From Apium graveolens (taxonomy: Eukaryota > Streptophyta > Magnoliopsida > Apiales > Apiaceae): DNA of 64,000 nucleotides. The notes under the pieces are model-generated. The model was given only the letters and a program-made list of their open reading frames with translations. It ran no database searches and was not told the origin of the DNA. Below are positions 25,008 to 35,565 of the stretch, piece after piece (positions within the stretch are counted from its first letter, which is position 1; every line of letters begins with the position of its first letter). Made by a program: the position numbers and the translations under genes. The stretch lies in NCBI RefSeq assembly GCF_009905375.1, contig NC_133648.1, positions 25,773,376-25,837,375 of the forward strand, written 5' to 3'.

Positions 25008-26143
25008 AAAGGATTCCGTCCTCGGAATCATCATAAGACAACAGTAGGGATCTCCTTACCAACTCTCCAACCTTGCATAAGCAACCTTTTCGAAAATCTC
25101 AAATAAAAACTACTGATTTATGATACTTTCTAAATATATTTAAATCTACATACATCATGGAATTGTGTCCTAGTAAATTGGCATTTGCATGTTGTTCTGT
25201 AAATTGAGTTTATCATTCATTTGTGATAGGTTAATTGTGCCCTATTAGAAAAAATAAGGCAAATAAATGTTACTTATAAAGACTGTGGTTATTGCTATGA
25301 AGATGCGGGGTGGTGGTAAAGGAACTTAAAGTCGAAAAATATATATTTATTATTTAATTGTGGAAAGTTCTATTATTACAGACTTGTGCATCACTTATCA
25401 ACTTTTTAACCAATTCTTCATATGTTATAGTAGCTGATTCTTATAAAAATGCACATTCCTTTTTCTTGGAGAAACAGCTTCAGAAAGAAATAATAAGGAA
25501 CCTATATCGTTATACATGTTTTTGGATATTTTTTAGTGCATTTTGGAACCCCTATATATTGAAATTGTCATTTCACTTTGAATTACTCCAATCTGCCCGT
25601 TCAATAATCTACATGTGTTGTTTACTTGTGTTTGAATACAAATTTAGGAGAGATCGCCCTAAACAACCCTATTGTAAATCAATAAATAAATGCTTTTTTT
25701 AGTAATTGATTTAATATGTTGTTATGCTTAGTATAAAATTTATGATATTCACTAAATGATATTTAATATTTATGTAGTATAGTTAAAACTTTAAATCATT
25801 TTATATATATCAAATAACTCAAGAACTTCTGTATACAGAAGTAGTCTAGAATTCAATATCGCATTGCAGTACTCATACATTAGAAAATTTTGTTGAGTTT
25901 CCTTCTTAATCTCCATTCGCCGCTGTCTTCTGATACGGTAAAAGAATGAGAGAGATTTTTCTCTGTTATTTTAAATATATTAATGCACAATAGACGACAT
26001 AAGTGGAACAGTCTCTGAAACATTCACTTCATGTAGCCAACCTTCTCATTACAAGGTTTATGCAATTGTTGAAAGTTAAAAATTTTATTTCAAACATATA
26101 GAATGTTGTTTTTTTAAGAAGGCCCTTCCACTCACCTTGAGAA
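25008..26143. other. Interval without recognised gene
   Basis: Possibly a short remnant of TE6 internal sequence up to about 25090, then AT-rich single-copy-looking sequence. A 114-codon plus-strand frame at 25358-25702 has no recognisable feature and is not called. With TE7 removed, this interval would adjoin the 3' end of the gene at 32962. Confidence 0.5.
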
Positions 26144-26148
26144 AAAAC

Positions 26149-27192
26149 TGTTGGAAATATTAAATATTACAGCAACATAGAGGCAGTTATACAACATATT
26201 TAACAAGTCAAGGCCAAGTAAATATTTAGCAAAATAAAACATGAAGGTAAATAGCATGCATATCGGCAACTGTAATAACAAAGAAAATTCAGAAATATCC
26301 GTAACCATAGCTTTAGTAGAGTTATTAAGAAACAGAAAAGCTAAAGCCATCAACAGGAATAAATGATCAACAGCTGAGTCGACAGGCCTTTCTCGAAGTC
26401 CTGACTGCTCTTAAAGAGATAATTTCCACCACCTATTGTGTTGGGATACTTGCAGCGCCTCCTCCAGGATAAAACAGCTCCGAGCTTTGAGTTCACAGCA
26501 CCTCCAAAGCTCAACTACGACTAGTACCTTACTCGCCGGAAAAACCACTAACTGTGTTTGTGAGAGCAGAGAAAGTAGAGAGGAGGAAGAGAGAATATAG
26601 AGAGTTTTTGAGATGTGTTTTCTTTGTGTATCTACACCTTCTGTTTTCTTTCGATATTTATAATACAAGAAATGAAAGTGTAACCGACAGACTTAAATAT
26701 TGTATTAACTCAGCCGTTACAGAATATAATATTTAATTCTCAGACGTTACAGAATATATATATATATATATATTAAATTCTCAGCCATTACAGAATATAT
26801 ATATATTTAATTCTCAGCCGTTACAGAATATATATATTAAATTCTCAGCTGTTACAGAATATATAAAAATATATATTCAAATAAGTTTAATTAAATCGGA
26901 GTTGATCAGCTCAGCCCATAAAATCCCAGTCGAGTCTAGCCCACATATCAATAAACTTATTTTTCCTGTTAAAATAATTTAAATTAATAATTAATTATTA
27001 AACGAATCTCATAACTCTTTCAAGTTCCCCGCTTTAACTCAATTTCTATATGGATTTTATTAAGAAAAAATCTTAAACCCATAGATGAAAGTTTAAGTTT
27101 TCATATCAAGGAACAACTTCCAATCATTAAATTTTAGAATTAACATCAAGAATATAATAAAACTTATGATCTTAAACTCCATTTTTCTAAAA
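26149..27192 (-). repeat. TE7 3' LTR
   Basis: 1044 bases. The minus strand starts TTTTAGAAAAATGG, where the other copy starts TGTTAGAAAAATGG, so the terminal TG has mutated. It ends CCAACA. It contains several copies of CAGCCGTTACAGAATATA at about 26705-26860, more than the 5' LTR, which explains most of the length difference. Confidence 0.88.
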
Positions 27193-27203
27193 ATCCCCCA
27201 CAA
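27193..27203 (-). other. TE7 polypurine tract
   Basis: The minus strand reads TTTGTGGGGGA immediately before the 3' LTR start. Confidence 0.75.
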
Positions 27204-27749
27204 ATCCATACTGAAATGCGTTCAGGTTTTCCATCATGATTTGTTTTTCATAGTCGGTTCCCTTCCGGGTTTGAACCCTCCCAATCCTCTACTTCGATGG
27301 CTACCAGATTCAGATGGAATGTTTCACCTTGAATCTTAATCCGTTTAGTGTAACCATGTTCCATAGACGACGACAAGTCAACGACTATGGTGCCAAATCT
27401 ACGGCTTTGAGACATTAATGGTCTTGTCTCGATCATGTTCGTCGAATGCTTCAAGGAATAACCCTTTCCTCTAATTGCAACCACACAATTACATTCGCTT
27501 AGTCGGGCATCTCCAAAGATATACTGCTCCTATCTCGTCGAATGACTTGATCGCATTCAGAGTTTTAACACTCTTGCTTTAGCAGTATCAGTACCTTCTA
27601 GGTTTATAGGGGATAGACTCAGATACAAAAGTATCATCTATGTAGCAAAGGTACTACCAATTCACCCTTACGGCTTGTTATTACCACATTGAATACACTT
27701 CGAGAGATCTCCTCTCATGTGTATTGGGTTCCCACTATTGATGAATTAT

Positions 27750-30700
27750 GATGGGTTGACAGTCACATCCCCAACCTTGACTTGAGGACCACTGCAGGTT
27801 CCAGTCCTTTAGTTAAAGGATCAGCTATATTATTATGAGTTCCTATGAACTTTATAGCTATAATCCTATCAGACACTAAACCCCTTATAGACTTAAGTCT
27901 AACTTGGATGTGTCTCTTTGTTTTAGCATTATGCTTTTTACTGTTAATCTTGTCAATAGTTCTTCGACTATCACAATGAATAGCAATAGCAGGAAGTGGT
28001 CTGCTTACTACAGGTATCGTAGACTTAAGTCCATGTAATCATTCAGCCTCCGTCCCCATGGCATCAAGTGCACACAATTCAGCTTTAAATGCAGACCAAG
28101 TCACTATAGTCTGTCTACTTGACTTTCAGAATATTGATCCACCTGCCAAGGTGAACACATATCCAGTCACTCCATTAAAAACCAGACTTCTTAGCTATCC
28201 AGCTTGCATCACTTCACCCTTTAAGTACACCAGGAAATCTCCTATAGTGTAAACTATGGTACATTGTGCCTTTTAGATATCTAAGTACTCTATCAAGAGC
28301 ATCCTAATGAGTTACGTATGAACAACTTGTATATCTAGCCAACTTAGACACGGAATATGAAATATTTGGTCTAGTACAGTTAGCAAGATACTGCAAGCTC
28401 CCAATAATCTGAGAATACCATAACTGAGACACGGGTACTCTTAAAGTATTATTGACAAGGGAAACTTTAGGATCATAGGGTGTACTAGCGATTCTACACT
28501 GTGAATAACCATATTTCTCAAGTATAAATTTCTCTATATAATGAGATTGTGTCAAGGTTTTTCCTTCAGCTGACTGAATCAGTTTGATTCCAAGAATCAC
28601 ACTAGCCTCACATATATCCTTTATTTTAAAGTGCCTTTTCAAGAAAGCTTTTGTCTCATTAATAATCTCAATATTGGTTCCAAACAATAAGATGTCATCT
28701 ACATATAGGCACAAGATAACACACTCACTACCTTTAACTTTGGTGTAGACACACTTGTCACTTTCATTAATCATATAACTGAAAGGCAATACAGTTTCAT
28801 CAAAAATTTTATGCCAATCCCTGGGAGCTTGTTTCAAGCCATGGATGGACTTGATCAATTTACATACTTTCCTTTCATTTCCAGATGCAACAAATCCCTC
28901 AGGCTAATCCATATAAATACAATTTCATCAAAAAATTTATGACAATCCCTGGGAGCTTGTTTCAAGCCATGGATGGACTTGATCATTTTACATACTTTCC
29001 TTTCATTGCCAGATGCAACAAATCCCTCAGGCTGATCCATATAAATCTCTTCTTCAAGTTCATTATGAAGAAAACCTGTCTTTACATCCATCTGATGGAT
29101 GATAAGACCATGGACGGAAGCCAATGCTATAAGCATTTGGATTGTTAGTATCCTTGCAACCGGAGAGTATATATCAAAGTAATCAATTTCTTCCTTTTGC
29201 TTAAAACCCTTAGCTACCAGTCTAGCTTTGTACTTATCTATTGAGCCGTCAGGGTTCAACTTCCTTTTAAAGACATACTTGCACCCGATAGGAGAACACC
29301 CGGGAGGAAGATCAACCAACTCCCATGTTCCATTAGAAACAATAGAGTCAATTTCACTCTTCACAGCGCCCTTCCAATACCTGGACTCCGAAGAATCCAT
29401 AGCCTGTCGGAAAGTTAAAGGTCCGTCCTCGACATTGTAAGTGATAAAATCACCTTCAAAATCCTTAACTACCTTTGTACGCTTACTTCTCTTTGGTTCC
29501 TCTTCTTCCTTATGAGTAGAGCTACTACTAGGTTCCGCCCCCACATTTGTCATCTTTTCCACATGATCAGGAATAGAACTCGATGTGTGAGTAGGATCTT
29601 CCTCGGAAGTCTTTTCAGGTATTCCAGTCTTCATGGGGTAGACATCCTCAAAGAATATAGCATCACGAAATTCAACTATTGTGTTTGCCACTATACCATC
29701 TATGTCAGATTTTAATACTAAAACTCTCATAGCTGTAGTGGTTTCAAGATAGCCCGGAAAGATACAATCAACAGTGTTCGAACCTAATTTCTTTCTCTTA
29801 TGTTCAGGGACAAGCACATTAACAAGGAACCCCCACACACGAAGATACTTAAGACTAGTCATCCTGCCTTTTCATAACTCCAAGGGTGTCTTATCCATGT
29901 ATTTCAAAGGGACTTTATTCGCCTCTCCCCACATGTATTTAGGAAACCCAGAGTTAATAAGCATATTATTAATCATATCTTTAAATGTCATGTTCTTTCA
30001 TTCAGTAACCCCATTAGACTCAGGTGTGTATGGTGGAGTAACTTCATGAACTATACCATTTTTTACAAAAAAATCATTAAAAGCGTTACTCGTATACTCA
30101 CCACCTTTGTCAGATCTCATTCGTTTAAGTACCTTACTAGTTTTTTTTTCTACTTCAGTTTTATATATAATGAATTTACTAAGTGTTTCATCCTTATGTA
30201 TAAGTAAATAAACATAACAATATATAATACTATCATCTATAAAAGTAATGAAGTATCCAAACTGGTCCTTGGTCAACACACCACCAAATTCACAAATATC
30301 AGTGTGTACTAAATCTAACAAGTCTAAATCCCAAACAATATTATGAAAAGGTTTCCTTATTTGTTTAGCAGACACACATACTTGACATTTAGAATTCTTT
30401 TCTATGGTATGTTTTAGAATCAACTCTAAGTTCATCATATGCTTAAGAGCACCAAAGTTTAAGTGACCTAGTCTAGCATGCCAAAAAATAGTTAACAGAA
30501 GGAATAATATCATTATTCAAAGTCCCCAAAACAGGTTTAGCATTAATAACAAATAAACCATTTGACAAGTAACCCTTGCCAAAAAATGTACCAGTATAAA
30601 TAGAACTACTTTATAACACTTGAAAGAGATTTCAAAACCATAAGAAACTAAACAGCTTCAACTTGTTATATTTCTACGCATGTCGGGAACAGGATGCACT

Positions 30701-31002
30701 CTAGTCAAAGATAGAATACGTCCCGAAGGAAACTTCAGGTCCACGTTTCTTACTCCATGTACTTGAGCAGCACTAGCATTCTCCATCGTCACTGTCAAGC
30801 TATGACTCTGTTGATAAGATACATATAAACTAATATCTGCACAAATATAAACATTAGCTCCAGTATCCATCGACCATTCATTTGACCGATAGGTAGAAAA
30901 TAGTACAGGGTTGTAGGAAACATACCGGTCAACGTTGGTTTCAGAAGCCATATCCTCACCAACAACCATGTTCACTACGGGCCCACTTGCGGTTTCAAGC
31001 AC
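27750..31002 (-). pseudogene. TE7 pol, decayed
   Basis: On the minus strand: protease with DTGA (about 30870), integrase HHCC (about 30480-30360) and core, RT with the YVDD box (about 28700), and RNase H remnants to about 27750. The main open stretches are 31002-30658, 30513-29998, 29862-28855 and 28858-28304. A 128-base direct tandem duplication in RT (28795-28922 and 28923-29050) repeats the IHGLKQAPRD region and shifts the frame, since 128 is not a multiple of three. Confidence 0.87.
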
Positions 31003-31926
31003 AACATTCGCTTGCGCTACTACCTCGGTTTTCTTCGCTTTCTTTGTAGGACAGTCCTTACTCCAGTGCCCAACCTGCCCACAAGACCAACACGGTTTGT
31101 TTGCCTTTGGTTTCTTGGCCTTATCCTTGTCGCTCTTAGGTTTATTACCATTAACTTTATAGCAACAACCTTCCTTTTTTGTCCTACAGTTGCTACATTT
31201 ACCTTCGAGCTACCATGTTCAGTTGGCGTCACATGTCCCTATTTGGACTTGTGTTGTTCTTGAACCGAGATGTCCAGCATAAGGTTGGTTCAGGTGATCT
31301 CTCATTTCTATCTTTTCAGGGAGAGAGAGAACTCCTCCCAAGACTTTGTAAGCTTTTCAATCACACTCATAACCTTGAACTTTTCGAGGAGGTCCATTCC
31401 AGACTCCTTCAAAGCAGCATTATCATCTCGAACTCATGCACTTGCTCAGTCATGGACTTATTGTCCACCAGTTTGAATTCAAAGAACCTAGCCACATAAT
31501 ACTTTTCCAGTCCTTGTGAGTCAGTATTGTGTGTTTGGTTCAGCTTCTCCCATAAGAGTTTTGCAGAGTAGGCATCAGAAGGATAAACATCAAAAAAGGT
31601 GTTTGTTAGAACAGCCAAAATGGCCGCCCTAGCCACCCCATCCTTCTCAGCCCACTTCACAAAAGCCTTAACTGTGTTGCCTTTTCTTGGTCCACAACCG
31701 GTTACTCATACTCCACAACCGGCCATAATCCCTTTACAGTCAACCACAATTTCATCATTTCTTCCAACAAGAAAAGCCGATGCCACCATTGAACTTCTCT
31801 GGCAAACCAGTTAATTCAACGGCTTGTGAAAAACTGTAAGTGGTCCAATCAATGACCCCAGCAGGTGCACCAGAACTACCTCAGTTTCGCTAACCCATTT
31901 TGCTAAATAATATATAACTAATTATC
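31003..31926 (-). pseudogene. TE7 gag, decayed
   Basis: Minus-strand stretches 31660-31409 and 31232-31020 carry a UBN2-type copia Gag helix region and a CCHC-type zinc knuckle near 31090-31050. The N-terminal part (31926-31660) is readable only across stops and frameshifts. Confidence 0.72.
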
Positions 31927-31936
31927 TCTTCAAGAA

Positions 31937-32925
31937 TGTTGGAAATATTAACTATTACAGTAACATAGAGGCAGTTATACAACATATTTAACAAGCCAAT
32001 GCCAAGTAAATAATTAGCAAAATAAAACATGAAGGTAAATAGCATGCATATCAGCAATTGTAATAACAAAGAAAGTTCAGAAATTGTACCCGTAACCATA
32101 GCTTTAGTAGAGTTATTAAGAAACAAAAAAGTTGAAGCCATCAACAGGAACAAATAAAATAGATTACCAGCTGAGTCGTCAGGCTTTACTCGAAGTCTTG
32201 ACTGCTCTTAAAGAGATAATTGCCCCCACCTACTGTGTTAGGATACTTGCAACGCCTCCTCCATGATAAAACAGCTCTGAGCTTTGAGTTAACGGCACCT
32301 CCAATGCTCAACTCAATTACGACCGGTACCTCACTCGCCGGAAAAACCACTAACTGTGTTTGTGAGAGCAGAGAAAGTAGAGAGGTAGAAGAGTGAAAAT
32401 AGAGGGTTTTTGAGATGTGTTTCATCTGTGTATCTACACCTTCTGTTTTCTTTCGGTATTTATAGTATAAGAAATGAAAATGTAACCGATAGACTTAAAT
32501 ATTGTATTAACTCAGCCGTTACAGAATATAATATTTAATCTCAGCCGTTACAGAATATATATATTAAATTCTCAGCCGTTACAAAACATATATATTTAAT
32601 TCTCACCCGTTACAGAATATATATATTAAATCAGAGTTGACCAGCTCATCCCATAAAAGCCCAGTCAAGTCTAGTCCACGTATCAATAAAGTTATTTTTT
32701 CCGGTTAAAACAATATGAAATCAATAATTAATTATTAAATGAATCTCATAACTTTTTCAGGTTCCCGGTTTAACTTAATTTCTGTATGGATTTCATTAAG
32801 AAAATTTCTTAAACCCGTATATGAAAGTTTAAGTTCTCAAGGAACAACTTACCATATCATTAAATCTTAGAATTAACATCAAGAACATAATAAAACTTAT
32901 TATCTAAAACTCCATTTTTCTAACA
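31937..32925 (-). repeat. TE7 5' LTR
   Basis: 989 bases, TGTTAGAA...CCAACA on the minus strand, aligned throughout with 26149-27192. It carries fewer copies of the CCGTTACAGAATATA repeat (about 32513-32625). Confidence 0.9.
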
Positions 32926-32961
32926 AAAACATGCACAAGCATGCATTATGCTCCATGCTAC

Positions 32962-34663
32962 TCAATAGTCCAATGATTCCACGCGCTCCTTCCATTTAAG
33001 CTCCATGGTAACCCACCGATTCATAGCATTCTCTACATTAGCCTCATATTCTGCTCTCATAGCCTCAAGGTGTATTACTTTATAATTTTGAGCAGTGGCA
33101 TCCTTGTGTAACGCCTTAGCTTCTTCCGCAAATTTGTTAATCTTAGCATCTATGGCTTCGTTACTAGCCTGTAACTTGATTATCTCGTCCAAGTTATGAT
33201 CTTTCATTTGCTCCACAAGCCTAGCTATTACAAGCAAGTTGGCATCTTTCTCTTTCTCCAACTCTACCAGATTATACTCAACCTGGCGATAATTGCCCAG
33301 GATGCTCTTTAACTGCTCTCTCTCTTTGGACCTTGCAAGAGGCATAACCATGCCTCGGTTCACTTCTTTGTGAAGCTCATAGGCTCTACTGGTTAAATTC
33401 GGTAAATCCCAGCGAAGAGTTACGAATCCCTGCTGCAGGTGTGAAGGGATTCTCCTACAAGCCAGCAGAAAGTGCAAGGCTTTATTAAAATTTTCGAAAT
33501 TTGAATCATTTGCGAGGTCTAAAAGGCGTCCAGACAAATACTTCTTGAGAACCTTCTCATGCTCCTGAATGATCTCTTCATCCAGCTGAATTTGAGGAGG
33601 AAGCACCCTGTATACGTCAAACTTGTCTTCTTGAATTTGTTCCTCCAAATGGTTGAAGAACCCAACCATCTCTGCAGAGACTGACCTAGGAGCTTGACTG
33701 TAAGAAACTTGTGAGCTTGACTGACCTGGGAGCTTGACTGAACAATCATTCTTGGAAGGAAGTTGCACTGATTTGGTTATGGTGTGAGAAACCTCCTACA
33801 TGAGAAAGAACAGAAAAAATTAACTACCTGAAGGGTGAAGCAACTTCTAGCTATAGCTTTAACAAAAAGCACATACTATGAAACAATTGAGCCAGATTAC
33901 CTGAGATATAATGTCCTCCTTTTGGAAGTCACTTTCAACTGGGGTAAGATCACATCTCAGTCTAAACATCCCTCTACGGTCCTTGGATTGGCTCCTCGAA
34001 TATACTTTCTGTGTAGCAGGATTGTACTCACTTTCAAGGTCAAACGATGATCCCAGATGTTCACTTTTTTTGGACGAATCAGAACTTATATCCATATACT
34101 CAGTTTGTTCACAAGATATAGGCTCTCCTCTGTGCGTTGAACAATGGATTCACACTTCATTAAATAGTGATTAAAAAACGTTTATGCTAGTTACATAATA
34201 AAGAGCTTATCATCCAAACAAGCATCAGTTCAGATTAGACGCATCTCGGCAGAGACAGACCTGAGCAATTGACTGCAAGAGCCTGGAGAATCATTAGAGG
34301 AAAGAGGTTGCACTGTTTTGGTCAAAACATGAGAAATTTGCTGCATTAAAAAAGAATGAAAAAATGAATAAAGGGAGGGAAATTGCTAGCTATAGCTTTA
34401 ACAAGCACATAACATTATAACAATAGAGCCAGAATACCTTAGATACATTGGCCGCCTCTTGGAAGTCACTTCCTATTCGGTTAGCATCACACCTAAGACT
34501 AAAAATGCCTCTCTGGTTCTTCTTTGATTGACGCCTAGCATACACATTCTGTGTAGCAGGATGGAAGTAACTCTCACTTTCAAGATCAAATCCTGGCTCT
34601 GATCCAAAGTCTCCACCTTCTTTGGATGATGAACCAGAATTGATATTTACACACTCAGTTTTT
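32962..34663 (-). CDS. Unrecognised coiled-coil protein gene, 3' exons, exon pair duplicated
   Basis: Four exon-like blocks on the minus strand. Exon a: 34663-34438, acceptor TGTAG, donor AAG|GTATTC, ends in phase 0. Exon b: from 34340 (acceptor TGCAG) down to a stop at 34230. Exon a': about 34105 to 33901, donor CAG|GTAATC. Exon b': 33795-32962, acceptor ATGTAG, 278 codons including TGA at 32964-32962. Exon a to exon b' joins in frame. b' encodes a mostly helical protein with a Glu/Lys-rich coiled-coil half; I do not recognise the family. Exon a' lacks the acceptor AG of exon a (GA instead). Upstream exons were not found in 34664-35565, so the gene is incomplete or a pseudogene. No transposon motifs are seen in it. 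Confidence 0.55.
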
Positions 34664-34797
34664 CTACAACATATAGACTCTATGTTATGAATCAAATATA
34701 GCTTACACTTCATTACATAATTAGTAATAAAAACCTTATTATGCTAGTTACAGAATAAAAAGGGGTTATCAAAACGAGCAACAGTTCAGAAAAGATG
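33667..34797 (-). repeat. Tandem duplication of about 560-575 bp containing two exons
   Basis: Unit 1 is about 34242-34797 and unit 2 about 33667-34241. Each includes an exon of the type LESES..PATQ.VY, the following intron and the start of the next exon up to RSVSAEM. The units differ by substitutions and small indels, so the duplication is old. Unit 1 breaks off right after the RSVSAEM codons, where unit 2 continues into the long exon b'. Confidence 0.8.
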
Positions 34798-34906
34798 TAG
34801 TTCGGGATTAGTTTGCTAAGAGCACATTCAGATCAGAGGTAACAGTTAAAATATTCTGATTTAGTTGTATATTGTATATTTTAAAATAGTTCTTAAGAAA
34901 TTTAAA

Positions 34907-35288
34907 TGGAGACCACTTTTTTTTGGAGACCTTGTAGACCACTTATGTTCTGCAAGTTAAATATTGCAAAAAAACATTGCAAAACATATAATTTTACGAA
35001 TCATGCTCTACAAAGATCCTTATTTTATTCAAAATCTTGAATATCATATATGTACAGCATGTAAAACATTACAAAAATATTTTATTCTGCAAAACATGTT
35101 AAGTTTGCAGAACATTTGTTCAGCTTGCAGAACATACACATTCTACTTATTAAATTTAAATGATCTTCAATAATTTTAATGAATTAGTGATACTCGTAAA
35201 ACATACATCACAAAATAATATATTTTATAGTGTTTTGATTGCAGAACATATGTGGTCTCCAAGGTCTCCGATGAAAACGTGGTCTCCA
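34907..35288. mobile_element. MITE-like element with 50-bp terminal inverted repeats
   Basis: The left end (34907-34955) and the reverse complement of the right end (35239-35288) match closely: both begin TGGAGACCAC, contain GGAGACCTTG and end TATGTTCTGCAA. The 382-base element has no coding frame; its AT-rich core contains several GCAGAACAT-like words. A target-site duplication is not clear (flanks TTTAAA and TAAAAC), so the superfamily is not assigned. It lies between the JmjC gene and the duplicated-exon gene. Confidence 0.82.
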
Positions 35289-35565
35289 TAAAACTTTTTT
35301 ATATATATATGTATATATATATATATATCGGACAAGGCTGAGCAGTATAAGCTCCAGGATATCATTTAGACCCCTTCAATAATTTGTCTGTAAAAGCCAT
35401 CTGGATCTCTTAGATTGAGTAGGGAGTAAACAATAAGTTTACTAAAGCCTTAGCTCAGAGAAAAAGTATACTAATCCCAACCCCATTTATGGTGTTGGAC
35501 AAAACAAGGAGGAAAACAATGGAATTTGTACAAGAACAAGTAAATAAATCAATATACAAGCTATC
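35289..35565. other. Intergenic interval with TA microsatellite
   Basis: A (TA)n run at about 35300-35328 follows the MITE. The rest is the presumed 3' flank and 3' UTR of the JmjC gene. No polyadenylation signal was assigned with confidence. Confidence 0.5.

Larger units (their letters stand above)
26149..32925 (-). mobile_element. TE7: Ty1/copia element with both LTRs and TSD
   Basis: Both LTRs are present (26149-27192 and 31937-32925), and the 5-bp TSD AAAAC flanks the element (26144-26148 and 32926-32930). Total 6777 bases. The order on the minus strand is LTR, gag, zinc knuckle, protease, integrase, RT, RNase H, PPT, LTR. All frames are broken. It inserted about 32 bases after the stop codon of the gene at 32962. 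The LTRs differ in length by 55 bases and show many substitutions, so it is not young. No clear PBS is seen at 31936. Confidence 0.9.

Noticed and set aside
25358..25702. 114-codon plus-strand frame
   Set aside because: No motif, no codon pattern or splice context; AT-rich region where such frames arise by chance.
26132..26668. Short hydrophobic frames in the TE7 LTRs (also 31890-32425) and TE9 (44520-44720)
   Set aside because: They are inside LTRs, are not conserved in frame between copies and have no known counterpart.
35300..35328. TA microsatellite as a regulatory element
   Set aside because: Simple repeat without other support; also seen at 57241-57260 and 26755-26775.
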